DNA of 64,000 bases, from positions 136,810,020-136,874,019 of the forward strand of contig CM035423.1 of assembly GCA_020310875.1 (NCBI GenBank), written 5' to 3'. Source of the stretch: Ceratopteris richardii. Its lineage: Eukaryota; Streptophyta; Polypodiopsida; Polypodiales; Pteridaceae. The position numbers and the translations under genes were made by a program. This document shows positions 39,001-49,874 of the stretch, piece by piece; the stretch's first letter is position 1, and every line of letters starts with the position of its first letter. Below the pieces are notes generated by a model that saw only the letters and a list, made by a program, of their open reading frames with translations, did not search any database and was not told where the DNA came from.

Positions 39001-41769
39001 TACTTAGAGCCCACAATTATCTCTCAATTCATAATTCCTTTGTCTATGCACTAGCTCATATGTTTCCTGACAAATGCACCCCAAATGTTCGCTCCTAAAC
39101 CCGAGAGCAAGAGATGCCCATGTATGCTTGTGCTTGACCAAAACCACTCCAACTTTGTCCACTTGACCTACTCCACGTCACTAAATAATACTAAACATAC
39201 TTCGAGTATTTCCCTACTCCCGTGCTCCCACTGACCCACACACTCGTTCATACATTCACATATGCATTGCCCTTCATTTTCTCCCTCCCTCGTCTTTCCT
39301 TTTCTCACCCACTCTCGGTCACCTTCACTCACTCTCTTACTAACCCCTCTTCCCTCTCTCATACACACTTTCTTGCACATGCACACTCGCCCACAAGCAA
39401 TCACACCCCTCCTTCATATACACTTATGCCCACCAATGTGTGACATTGGATTCACTTTCCTGATTTTCGGAGTTTATTTCAAGATCTTGGTAATAGTTTC
39501 AAATCATCTAAGTCATGATATGAATCAACATAGAGAGTGCATTTCTGGAACTCTATGTCATTAAGCGAGGGACTTACACATGTAAGGCATTTTTGTTGTT
39601 CCTAACAATGGGCCAAAATATAGTTCATCTACTCATTCACATTCGTGGACCCCTTGCTTTCTCTCATTCTCTTTTTCTATCTCTTGCAAACATATTAAAA
39701 GAAACAAAAAAACAAAAAAAATCTTCTATATCACCTTGCTACCCTAGATAAACAAAAATTCACGTTTTTGTGACAAAGGATATGAAACAAATATATCATC
39801 GGCGTTATAATTTCTCAGCCAACATCACTAGGGAATGGTTACGTTGCTCACATGGATATTAATATTCCTTCTCTTTGTTTTGAATTGCAACATGTTCAAC
39901 TACATACCAGGTGTTGAAGTGCGATGTCATCTGAAATTAACGTGCTTCTCTTACTTGATGTTTTTATCCTCAATCTCGATCTCTCCACGCACAACTTACG
40001 TATTAGTTTTTAGCCTCCGAATGATATCAATTTTTACACACATCACAAAAGGGTTACTCTAACAGTCTGGAGGCAAAACTATTATGACAAAGCACCGCAC
40101 AGTAGGAAACATACGTATCAGGACAAATATGAAAAGAGACGACCCCCTACACGATAATGAACTATAATCCTTAGTCGAGCACTTCGCCTTTTCATCCTCT
40201 ACTTCTCTGCAAGTCATCTGCTTACAAGTCATCTCCTACTATCATGTCTTCACACGAAAGACTTCGTAGTTTTACAGATGTATTAGAGCACAGTCAGAAT
40301 AGTGTCGTAGGCATTAAATATTCAATTAAGATCAGATGGTAACCTCATTCAGCTGCTTGAGTTATTTTCTGTCATCTCCTAAAAGTAAATAGGCCTTCCT
40401 CGAACAGAACACACAAAGAACGCATTCTGATAAGACACAAGATATATATAGACCCACTTCAAATATTATAAGGAAGATCTATTTCACGTCAGAAACACCA
40501 TACTCCTCAAAGCCAACCTGAGGATGCTAGTCCCTTCGAAACAGCAAGAGAAAGAATGGACTAAGGTGCCGTGAGGACTAAGGTCATCTTAAAGTAGGCT
40601 AGATGGAGAGTAGAAGGCGAAGCCCTCGCTGCCAAAGTATATAAAACGATAAAGACTTGTACCCTAATGACACATTTGGTTGAGAACCGTCTGCAATCTT
40701 ATCAGATATACATGGATCGATGCCATCCGAGAGTACCCAAATGGAGTCGTCGTCAAGAAATAAGCATTTCTCTACAGCGCATCATTTTTCAGAACATTTC
40801 TGCAGCAACAAGCTACGTCCTCCCGAAGAAGTATTCGGGCCTCCGCGTTAAGATATCTCCGCCCCCTTCCTGTACTTCTCTTCAGCTCAACTATAGGATT
40901 CTGACACGGAAGACACAGCGGCCCCTTTTTTTTCTTTCTCAATGAAAGCCAAAGGACTCACCATCGACGTGGTGACTACTCTCTGAAGGTTTGGCCATCG
41001 ACAAATCAAGAAGGGAGAGTTACACGCTCCAAATGAAACAGCAGTTATAGCGTTTCTCCCTCCCGATACCTGCTGGACAAGATTTCCCCCTTTTTCTGTT
41101 TCTCCAGAGCAGTCGGCGGCCCCTTGTCTTCTTGCGTGCCTACGTTAGTACTCCTCAAGCAGAGAGATATGAATCCCCCAAAAATCCCTTCCGGTCCCCT
41201 TTTTTGGCAGCCTTCTTCGTGCCTTTGCTACCACCAAATTTGTGTGGAAAAAACAAAAGAGGTTTCTACTTCCTGCACACAAAACAGAAAGCTGCAAATT
41301 TGGTTTTTTATTCTCTGCCAATTAAAACAGCCAGCCTTTGGGATAAGAACACAAGAATGGCTGAACACCTCCCCATCTTTGAATTTTTTTCGATGAGGTG
41401 TCGAAGATCAATTCCTGGAAATCGATCAAACGATTGTATTTGATGTTTGATAAGAAAGCATCCCCTCCCGAAACAAAGCCGCTTCTAAATTCCTCTGCAT
41501 GTCAGTATTTCCTATGTTCTTAGGAGGCTTCTCCATGCTCAATCCCTGCGAAGCAGCTTCTCAGAACCCTTGATGATCAAACATCCTCCAACTTTAAAAG
41601 CACAATGGCCTTTTCCAAGTGAAACCTTTTCTCCACATCCCTGCAATCAATATCTCCGCATGCTTCTTATCAATTATCAAATTCATTCCGCAATGCCTGA
41701 AATCAAACAAATTTCCTGCCAAATAAAACCACATTAGAGCATAAAAATCAACCATTTTCGGAGCTAACA
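39001..41769 (-). repeat. Gypsy-2 3' LTR
   Basis: Matches 49958-52726 base for base in length (2769 bp). On plus it ends GGAGCTAACA at 41769, i.e. starts TGTTAGCTCC on the element strand. Short frames (for example those at 39222, 39835, 40667 and 41132) recur in both LTRs and are not genes. Confidence 0.92.
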
Positions 41770-41786
41770 TACTTCCCTCTTCGTAA
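41770..41786 (-). other. Gypsy-2 polypurine tract
   Basis: On the minus strand CGAAGAGGGAAGTA lies directly before the 3' LTR start TGTTAGCTCC, as expected for the plus-strand primer. Confidence 0.65.
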
Positions 41787-43278
41787 TTGCGAAGTCGTCC
41801 TCGACGAGCCACTATTGCTGAAATAAAATCCAAACAATCATGAACATGTCAATTTCCAATTGGTTTGCATACCTTTTCATCGAGCTCATTCCAAGTGGAC
41901 CTGCACTCATTGAGGCTATTAGTGCTAAAAAATCACTCATGAATACATACAAATCAGTCATTTCCAAAATGATCCAAGAACATGCACATATATGCAATTC
42001 CATTTCAGCCATGTATCAATTTGCTCATACATTCCATTATGAAAAATGGTCTCAACCAAAATAATACATGCACGTCTTTCCATGTTTTACACATGCAACT
42101 ACCATTGCGGAAAACAGAAAAGAAACTACCGAAATGAACAACGACAACTGAAATGAATCCAACAGGACATGCAAAAATACCCAAAATGCATACCCCATTA
42201 TTGCACCTACTATTCGCTATGTACAATTATTCCATGACTAGACGTTCCCAAAGAATCCCCATCGTCGTCCTACAAAAATCATCGAAACTCGAGTACAAGT
42301 CAAGACCTACATAAAAACCTAGAGTGTCCCGCATACTAGAAAAACCCTTAGATAGAGCACACAAGTTGTAAAGCAAGACCGTTGCATTACCTCGCTAAAG
42401 CCTCATCCATAAGTACATATAGAGTCTCCGTGCCTTCAAGAATGTTGATTCAAAGTGAGCTGATCTGTCGCAAGCCAACACATACCAATCACACAAGCAA
42501 ATAATGTTCCCTTCCAGGCGATCACCGCCCTCTCCTCTCTTTCTCTCCCCCTTAGGAGTGGGGAATAACTTCATATGAAAATTTTATTTTAATCACCCAT
42601 TGGCCTACATTGACACTGGATGCGATTCGTGGACCTGACCACCCGATCAGGTTGACTCCACCCATCTACCAATGCAATGCAGCGCACAACACACAAACAC
42701 ATAATGATAACACATAATATATATCAGCTAGCCCATAACAAAGCTGGATACGGCTCGTGGTCGTGACTACCCAGCCACGATGGCTCCACCTGCCTACCAA
42801 CCCGTTATGGCGCGTAGCTAAGACACAGACATATACCTCCCAAGCCTATGGCGAAACTAGCTGCGGCTCGTGGTCCTAACCACCCGACGAGGATAAATCC
42901 ACCCACCTACTAGCCCACCATAGCGCATTGGTACGATCACAACAGCACAATATTTTTTCTTTACTTTTTCTTTCTTTTCATAGTTAATTAGTTCACCCAA
43001 GTCCTGAGAATTAGGGAGAGGAAGAAAGGGACTTTTCCCACGGTTCCCACACATACATGCAAACATATACACTCTACCCTTTGACAAATCAACCACCTCT
43101 TCACTCCATTCTCTCAATTACAAACACTACATATGTATTCATCGAGTTGACTTTTCACTTGGTAACTACAGCCAGCTATGCCTTAGTCCCTCGTATACCT
43201 ATCCCTAAGTGTCCTAGAATGTGAATCTCTGGGATGTCTCATGTAGTCTCACCTCGTACTCGCATCCCGACAACTTCT
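41787..43278 (-). other. Gypsy-2 3' noncoding region with a ~105-bp tandem repeat
   Basis: About 1.5 kb between the extra ORF and the polypurine tract. At about 42618-42940 three diverged copies of GGCTCGTGGTC..GAC..ACCC..CCACC(T/C)(A/G)CC sequence occur with a period near 105-115 bp. No long coding frame. Long 3' noncoding regions are common in Tat-type plant gypsy elements. Confidence 0.65.
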
Positions 43279-43629
43279 CTAAGGCGAGTCAGGCTCAACT
43301 TCGGGAGCTCCGTCATCACTTCCTATCGTTAGCACATCTGCCCAAGCCCATGTGATATCGTTTTCCTCGTTAGGCATTTCCCTAGAAGGATCAAAATAGT
43401 AGTATCGATCTCTCGCCCATCCTACATGTCGAGCTAGGTATTCCTCAAAACACTCAATGTAAAATGCAACACCCAAACCCTGGTTTATAAAGCATACCAG
43501 CCAATGCGCTTCCTCAACATCGTATTCCGTCTCAAAGTCATCGACATCTATGTCCATGCGAGCGAACGTTTGGTCCGAGAAATATATCCTTAGCTCGTAC
43601 AAGTAGAGTTGCGTAATTTGGTCTGCCAT
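43279..43629 (-). CDS. Gypsy-2 extra ORF downstream of integrase (116 aa)
   Basis: A complete 116-aa frame 204 bp past the end of pol and inside the element. Acidic, with MADQITQLYLYELRIYFSD at the start, an aromatic middle (HWLVCFINQGLGVAFYIECF, GWARDRYYYFD) and an acidic end. No signal peptide or membrane segment, so not envelope-like. A TA-rich TATA-like stretch lies at 43747-43760. Function unknown; an accessory protein of the element is the simplest reading, but chance is possible at this length. Confidence 0.45.
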   Translation of the reverse strand: MADQITQLYLYELRIYFSDQTFARMDIDVDDFETEYDVEEAHWLVCFINQGLGVAFYIECFEEYLARHVGWARDRYYYFDPSREMPNEENDITWAWADVLTIGSDDGAPEVEPDSP

Positions 43630-43833
43630 TTTGTTACTTAGGCTCTAACAGTCTCCTGTGTAACACAAAAAAATATTAGAAGTCCAAAATTCTTGAGCTA
43701 GCAAGGAAGGATATTTATGACACACAAATCATAGCTTACATATGCGCATATATATATAATACTATACATGTATGTACAAGGAGTCTACTTCGTCATTTCG
43801 TTTGGATCTCGTCCGGCTTCTCCCGTCCTAATA

Positions 43834-44832
43834 TCACTTGAAATATGGTTTAACTCGAAGCGCGTTAACCTTCACGGGAGCATATTCTTCTCCTAAATCT
43901 TGAATTTGCATGGAACCATTGGAATTGAGTTCCACCACCTTAAACGGTCCTGCCCATCTTGTCTGTAACTTCCCTGGGAATTTATAATATTTACTATCGT
44001 AAACTAGCACCAAATCCCCTTCCTGAATCGCATAGGTCCTGAGATTCTTATCATGCCTCTCCTTACGTCTCTTCTGAATAGCTTCCAAACTTTGTTGTGC
44101 GATGAGTCTCTTTTCTTCCAGCTTGACCAGTTGTATGTACCTCTCCTTTAATGACTCTTCCTCTCCCAACCTGGCTTCGATGGCCACTCTTAATGTCGGA
44201 ACTTCTTTTTCGATGGGAAAGATGGCTTCCTCGCCGTATACTAGGGAGAACGGAGTGCTCTTTGTCGTCACTCGGTAGGATGTTCGATATGCCCACAAAG
44301 CTTCCAAAAGTCTCTCATCCCAGTCTCTCCTATGCACAACTACTGTCTTTGTCAGAGTCTGTTCAAGGATTTTGTTGGTGACCTCCACTTGTCCATTTGC
44401 CCTCGGATAATATGGAGTGCTTTTTCTATGTTTGATCTTATATAATTCCATTAATTCTTCGATCAGTTCGTTGACAAAATGTGTTCCTCTATCACTCACT
44501 ATCTCCAACGGGCATCCGAATCGAGTGATAATTTGTTCGTACAAAAATTTAGCAACATCCATAGCTCGGTCAGTCTTCAGAGCTTTGGCTTCCACCCACT
44601 TGGTAACATAGTCAGTACAGACCAAGATATACCTATTGGACCTTCGTCGTGAGGGAGGATCAATAGGCCCCACAAAATCAATTCCCCATTTCTCAAACGG
44701 CTTAAGAGCCAACACCGGTGTAAGAGGAGCAGCGTGTGCTAATGTGGGTTTGCCCATTCGTTGGCATTTTTCACATTTCTTACAGTATGTATGCGAATCT
44801 TTGAACAATGTTGGCCACCAATACCCAGCCAA
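43834..44832 (-). CDS. Gypsy-2 integrase (C-terminal pol)
   Basis: A 332-aa frame holding YWWPTLFKDSHTYCKKCEKCQ (end of the HHCC zinc finger), WGIDFVGPI, SDRGTHFVNEL and TPYYPRANGQVEVTNKIL (catalytic core), then a C-terminal DNA-binding part ending RWAGPFKVVELNSNGSMQI..VNALRVKPYF. Continues directly from the upstream pol frame. Fossil element part. Confidence 0.92.
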   Translation of the reverse strand: MAGYWWPTLFKDSHTYCKKCEKCQRMGKPTLAHAAPLTPVLALKPFEKWGIDFVGPIDPPSRRRSNRYILVCTDYVTKWVEAKALKTDRAMDVAKFLYEQIITRFGCPLEIVSDRGTHFVNELIEELMELYKIKHRKSTPYYPRANGQVEVTNKILEQTLTKTVVVHRRDWDERLLEALWAYRTSYRVTTKSTPFSLVYGEEAIFPIEKEVPTLRVAIEARLGEEESLKERYIQLVKLEEKRLIAQQSLEAIQKRRKERHDKNLRTYAIQEGDLVLVYDSKYYKFPGKLQTRWAGPFKVVELNSNGSMQIQDLGEEYAPVKVNALRVKPYFK

Positions 44833-47800
44833 TCAAATCTTTCTTGCCGTCAGTTCACCAGCAAAATGCCCACCGCAAGGTTCGTCATGCAAAGCCCTCA
44901 ACACTAGATTTGCTTCTTCTTCCTCAAGACACCTCCGATAAATGCTCTCATGAACAAAATATCGATAGAGTTGCCCCCCAATGATGCTATGGTGCTTTGC
45001 AAATGCTAACAGTTTTTGCTTTTCTCTCTTGCTTGCTCCTGGCGGATATTTAGTAGTGCACAAGAATTTCACCAAATCGGCATACCAAGGTACTTTCGCA
45101 TCAACCTGGAATAGAGGTCCATCAGGAGCATCGTCGGGCACACCAGAGATTGGCTCCTCATTAACAATTCGAGATAAATGGTCAGCCAATATATGCGCTT
45201 TGCCTGGTCTGGTTACCACTGTGAACTGAAATTCTTGGAGAAGTAGCATCCACCTCATCAGTCGCCCTGATAGTTCTGGTTTATTAATGATATACTTAAG
45301 GGCTTCATGATCCACATAAAAAGTGAAATGCTTTCCCATCAAGTAATGCCGATACTTGTTCACCGCAAAGATCATCGATAGGCATTCTTTCTCCGTAGTC
45401 GTATAGTTCCTCACAGTGCTATTCAAGTTGCGACTTGCATAATAAATAGGGTGGTCCAACTTCTTTTCATCGGCTTTGCATAGTACTGCTCCAACCGCAG
45501 TATGAGAAGCGTCGGTATGTACATGAAATTCCTTCGTCCAGTCGGGTGCTACCAAAATCGGTGCATTTATTAACCTTTCTTTGATCGAGTCGAATGCAAC
45601 TTGACACTCTCCAGTCCATTGGTATTGTTGGTCTTTCCTCAAGAGATTCGTCAGTGGTGCCGCTATGGATGCAAAATTTAATATAAAACGTCGATAATAA
45701 TTCGCATGGCCCAAGAATCCTCTGAGTTGTCGCAAATTTTGCGGTGGTGGAAGTTGTCCGATCTTTTCCACTTTATCCTCGTCAACCGCAATCCCTTTTT
45801 CGGAAATAACATGTCCCAAAAGCAATCCTCTTCGTACTCCAAATGTACACTTTTCAGGATTTAATGCGATGCCTTTTTCAATGCTTCTTCTTAAAATTGC
45901 TTCGATCCTCTCCATCATGTTCTCATCGTCGCCTCTGATTGCAAAGTCATCAAGAAATATCTCCATCCAATCCTGCAAGTAATCTTGATATGCAGCTATC
46001 ATTGCTCTCTGGAATGTGGCCGGTGCATTGCATAATCCAAATGGCATCACACGATATGCATACGTACCCCATTCTGTCGTGAAAGTAGTTTTTGATTGAT
46101 CCTCTTCATGAATTTGGATCTGGTTGTACCCACTGAAACCATCCAAAAATGAGTACAACTTATGGCCAGCCACTCTATCCAAGATTTGATCAGTGAATGG
46201 CAAGGGGAAATGATCCTTCTTTGTGCGCTCGTTCAACTTACGATAATCTATGCAAATACGGATTTTCTTATTTTTCTTCGGAACCACTACAATTGGTGAT
46301 ACCCATTCGCTGGATGCGATGGGATATATGAATCCTGCCTCCAATAATTTGGTCAATTCCAGCTTGATCAATTCCGAGTAGACTGGATTCGTTCGCCTGA
46401 GTCGTTGACATATTGGTCGTGTGCCTTCTTCCAAGTCTATATAATGTTGGCAAATTTGGGGATCAATTCCTCTCAGATCACTGTATGACCATGCAAAGGC
46501 CTCGCTGAAATTTTTGAGTGTCGTTTTAATACAATCTCGTACCCTGTCTGGTAGCTGTGACCCTACACTCAAGAACTTTTCTGGAAAAACTTCCCACTTT
46601 TCCAACTGAGCTTCTCGCGAATAGTCCTTATTTCTCGATGACACTGTGATTGGAATGTGCTCTTCGGTCACGCGTGCATGGTTGGCCAGTAAATCATTGT
46701 TTTGCTCTGTTTCAATTGAACCTAATTTCTTTAATGCAGCTTTTGCAATGGCTTCCGACACTTTAGTCTTACTCTTCGCTTCTTTCTCCGATTCTCGACT
46801 TCTCTTTAGAATCTCTGCTTCTAGCATTCTAACTCTTTCTCTCAATTGTTGCACTTCCATCACCGGAGCTAACTCTAGTTTCAATTCTTCTCTTGAAGTT
46901 CCCTTCTCCAGGGATTGAGTAGCTTTGTTTTTACTTGAGTCTATACTCAACATGTAACAATCAAATTCACTTGTATGCGTCAACCATCCTAGCAACTCCT
47001 GGTCGGAATCGTCGTTATAGAGCAATGGATTTTTATACTCTCCCATCTTCGTGTCTTGATTCTTAAAGAGCTGCAAGTTGAACCTGTCTTGAAGCAGATT
47101 CTTGTAATTGTCTGAGTTCAAGGAAAACCTAGCTCGTGCACTCTCGTGCCTTGCTTTCTCCTTTTCTTTCTTTTCCATCTCATCGACTATTATTGTCTTC
47201 TTCTTGTTGCTCGAGGGTGGGGATACTTGTATTTGAATCCGATCAGACTTTGGCCCTATTGAAATAAAACCTGTGCGCCAGTCATGCACACATTCGGCTT
47301 GCACCAGCCATGGCCATCCAAGTAGGATCGAGAAGGTAGCCTCTGAGGTCCTTGGTCTTACTATCAGATAATCAACTTTAAACTCTAGACCGCCCACAAC
47401 TGTGCTTACATTCTTTAAAAGACCCGCAGGCTTCACTTGTGTTTGATCAGCCATTCTCAAAGACATCGGCGTCTCTTCCATGTGGTTAAGGCCCAAAGCT
47501 TTCATCATGAACTCAGTCATAAGGTTGACTGCGGCTCCACTGTCTAACTGAGCACCAGGGACTGCATATCCTTTAATTTTGACTGTCACAGCTGGAGCAT
47601 TCGAATCAATTTGCGTCGTAATGCTTTGAATGATCCCTTGGACATCTTTATCTTGTCTATTTTTATCTCGAGCTTTCCTCGGCTTCTTAATATATTCGTT
47701 ATAGAATTGTTTCCTATAAACAGGTGAACATTTCAGCAATGTGCCAATATCCAGCGTGACTTCCGTGTCAGCGAGCAGCTTCACAATATCTACTTCTTCC

Positions 47801-48555
47801 GAACTTTGTCTTTCCTTTCTAATCTTAGGAGCTTTCAATCTTTCAGGGAATGATGCTATGCCTGGCACAAACTCCTTGGTCACGGGTGGAAGAATCTCAA
47901 TCTCTTCCCCATCCTCAAGCTCTTGCTGCTCAACAAATCCTCCAACTTGGTTTTCTACCTCTTCGTGTTCAGCTATCCTCTCTTGACTCCCTTCTTCACC
48001 TTCGCCTCCTGGATTCTTCTTTGAGTACTCTTGAGTCCTTGTGACTACTGCCACAGTTGGATCTTTGTGTGGTTTCTTGGCCTCGTAAGCATCCACAAAG
48101 TGCATTGACGAGCTAGAGCCTTCTTGAGGGTTCGGTGTCTTGAACACTACTCCGATCGTAGGAACGTGCTCTTGAGCTCTCGTTGTCGAATGCATCTGAG
48201 TATCAACATAATTTGAGGACCCTACTGGTCCTTTTTCCTTGCCGGCGGCAGCTCTTCGTTTAGGACAATCCTCATCAAAGTGGCCCTCCCCACTACAGTA
48301 CCTACATAATGGAGTATAATCAATTGGCTTCTTTTCGTTTGGACATCTAGATTGAGTATGGCCAAAGCCATGACATCTCCAGCACTGGATTGGACCATCT
48401 CTTCTTTGATCACGCGTGGCTCCTCTTGGATAGTCTCCTCCTTGACCCTGAGCACCATATCCATAAGTCGGTCTGTTTTCCCAACGAGATGTAGGTGGGA
48501 CACTTTGAGCGGGCAATCCCGTGTAAGCTCTTTCTCTTGTATCTCCTGCTTTCAT
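44833..48555 (-). CDS. Gypsy-2 gag end, protease, reverse transcriptase, RNase H
   Basis: A 1240-aa frame. Residues 35-110 hold two CCHC zinc knuckles (CWRCHGFGHTQSRC and CRYCSGEGHFDEDC). An aspartic protease with LDSGAAVNLM follows near residue 335. RT runs from about residue 690 with RICIDYRKLNERTKKDHFPL, LDGFSGYNQIQI, MPFGLCNAPATFQRAM and FLDDF (about 880). RNase H has FHVHTDASHTAVGAVLC, YTTTEKECLSMIF and FYVDHEALKYI. Long Glu/Lys-rich linkers separate the zinc knuckles from protease and protease from RT. Gag and pol in one frame are typical of this lineage. Confidence 0.94.
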   Translation of the reverse strand: MKAGDTRERAYTGLPAQSVPPTSRWENRPTYGYGAQGQGGDYPRGATRDQRRDGPIQCWRCHGFGHTQSRCPNEKKPIDYTPLCRYCSGEGHFDEDCPKRRAAAGKEKGPVGSSNYVDTQMHSTTRAQEHVPTIGVVFKTPNPQEGSSSSMHFVDAYEAKKPHKDPTVAVVTRTQEYSKKNPGGEGEEGSQERIAEHEEVENQVGGFVEQQELEDGEEIEILPPVTKEFVPGIASFPERLKAPKIRKERQSSEEVDIVKLLADTEVTLDIGTLLKCSPVYRKQFYNEYIKKPRKARDKNRQDKDVQGIIQSITTQIDSNAPAVTVKIKGYAVPGAQLDSGAAVNLMTEFMMKALGLNHMEETPMSLRMADQTQVKPAGLLKNVSTVVGGLEFKVDYLIVRPRTSEATFSILLGWPWLVQAECVHDWRTGFISIGPKSDRIQIQVSPPSSNKKKTIIVDEMEKKEKEKARHESARARFSLNSDNYKNLLQDRFNLQLFKNQDTKMGEYKNPLLYNDDSDQELLGWLTHTSEFDCYMLSIDSSKNKATQSLEKGTSREELKLELAPVMEVQQLRERVRMLEAEILKRSRESEKEAKSKTKVSEAIAKAALKKLGSIETEQNNDLLANHARVTEEHIPITVSSRNKDYSREAQLEKWEVFPEKFLSVGSQLPDRVRDCIKTTLKNFSEAFAWSYSDLRGIDPQICQHYIDLEEGTRPICQRLRRTNPVYSELIKLELTKLLEAGFIYPIASSEWVSPIVVVPKKNKKIRICIDYRKLNERTKKDHFPLPFTDQILDRVAGHKLYSFLDGFSGYNQIQIHEEDQSKTTFTTEWGTYAYRVMPFGLCNAPATFQRAMIAAYQDYLQDWMEIFLDDFAIRGDDENMMERIEAILRRSIEKGIALNPEKCTFGVRRGLLLGHVISEKGIAVDEDKVEKIGQLPPPQNLRQLRGFLGHANYYRRFILNFASIAAPLTNLLRKDQQYQWTGECQVAFDSIKERLINAPILVAPDWTKEFHVHTDASHTAVGAVLCKADEKKLDHPIYYASRNLNSTVRNYTTTEKECLSMIFAVNKYRHYLMGKHFTFYVDHEALKYIINKPELSGRLMRWMLLLQEFQFTVVTRPGKAHILADHLSRIVNEEPISGVPDDAPDGPLFQVDAKVPWYADLVKFLCTTKYPPGASKREKQKLLAFAKHHSIIGGQLYRYFVHESIYRRCLEEEEANLVLRALHDEPCGGHFAGELTARKI

Positions 48556-48612
48556 GGTCCTTTCTTCATAGGCTCTCTTGTTGTAACATCGGTCCTCTGT
48601 GTGATTTGTTCT

Positions 48613-49767
48613 TCAACAAAAAGTGCAACGCATCCTAGGTGGCGATCTATCTGTGAATACTCTCGAGACTGTGGGGCATTCTGAAGCCAAATGGCCGTAA
48701 CCATGGCACTTTCCGCACCATGTATTTGATCGAAACACTTGATTCGGGTTTGTTGTGACCTCTGGTTTTACTGTGTATGTCTCCTGAGTTATTGTGGCAG
48801 CTTTTATAGCTTGTGTGACCAACTCCAATATTCGTTCTTCAGTTAGCGCAGGTTTTACCTCGACTTGCGTGCTAGTGGCGGCTACAAAAGCTGGAGTCGT
48901 CAATGTGGGACTTCCTTGACCCGGATCCTTCATTGGTATGTTTCCTGGGCCTCCCATAGGCTCGTATAAGAGCTCCATCTTCCTTTGTTGGCATAATTGT
49001 ACTTCCTCCCAAAGCCTCGCTTGCTCTTTAGCATCCATTAAGGTCGCAAGTCTTGTCAGGCTGATATGTTGCTGTGCCGTAGGATCTCTCAATCCCGAAA
49101 TGAATCTTCGTTTCAATGTCTCATCGTTCGGGGCATTCACGCCCATCTTTCTTACTAACGTTTCCATTCTCTGAATATAGTTGTCGATGCTCTCATTGAC
49201 TCCCTGTCGCAAATAATCCATTTGTTGGGCCAATCTGTCTTGGAAGCCTTATCGTCGAAACTTTGCCAAGAAGGCTTCCTTGAGCATTTGATAAGTTCCA
49301 CGCTCTTGTGGTGTCAAATTCCCATACCAATTGGCTGCCTCATCACGGAGAATAGCCGGAAAAATTTTCAACCTTTGATCCTGGTCAACTACATCATTGG
49401 CCTCACAGGTAACCTCAAACAACTGGATAAAACTATCCGGATCTTCGTCCCAAGTACCTGAAAACTTGGTGAAGTCCCCCAAGTGAACTGAAATCCGCTG
49501 AGCCATTTCGAACAGAGGTGTGATGTCGATATCACTTCGATCCCAGAAATTTAATGCACGTGGCCTCAGGATCCCTCCTTCAAACTTCCGTACTTGACTC
49601 GCGACTCTCCTACGGGAGTACACGTTTTTGACTGATTTCTTCGAGCCAATCGAGGTCCACTCACCTGGCGGTTCCCACCTTCTCCTTTCTCTTTCAAGGG
49701 CTCTTCTCTGAGCACGTTCCTCTCTTTGAGTTTGTGTTGCTCCTGACGATGAGCTCCCCTCGCTCAT
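48613..49767 (-). CDS. Gypsy-2 gag (N-terminal part)
   Basis: Starts MSEGSSSSGATQTQREERAQ at 49767, with an Arg-rich N-terminus, then the retrotransposon gag fold (FTKFSGTWDEDPDSFIQLFE, RLKIFPAILRDEAANWYGNL, YLRQGVNESIDNYIQRMETL) and a zinc knuckle CGKCHGYGHLASEC near 48690. It reads into the pol frame. Contains some of the element's few breaks. Confidence 0.9.
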
Positions 49768-49851
49768 GTACTAGATCGCGGGGTCCGCAAGCTCGGCCAA
49801 CCTGTGGCGCTAGGCGAACCTATGGCACTCTCTTATAGAGACGTGCCAAGC

Positions 49852-49874
49852 ATTTCCCGGCAAACGCACCAAAA
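49852..49874 (-). other. Gypsy-2 primer binding site
   Basis: On the element strand, TTTTGGTGCGTTTGCCGGGA follows the 5' LTR end GAGTGCTAACA. It resembles the gypsy primer site TGGCGCCGTTGCCGGG with changes. Confidence 0.7.

Noticed and set aside
39222-41443. Several 70-100-codon frames repeated at 50179-52400 as a gene pair
   Set aside because: They lie in the two LTR copies of gypsy-2 and repeat only because the LTRs are copies; no motif.
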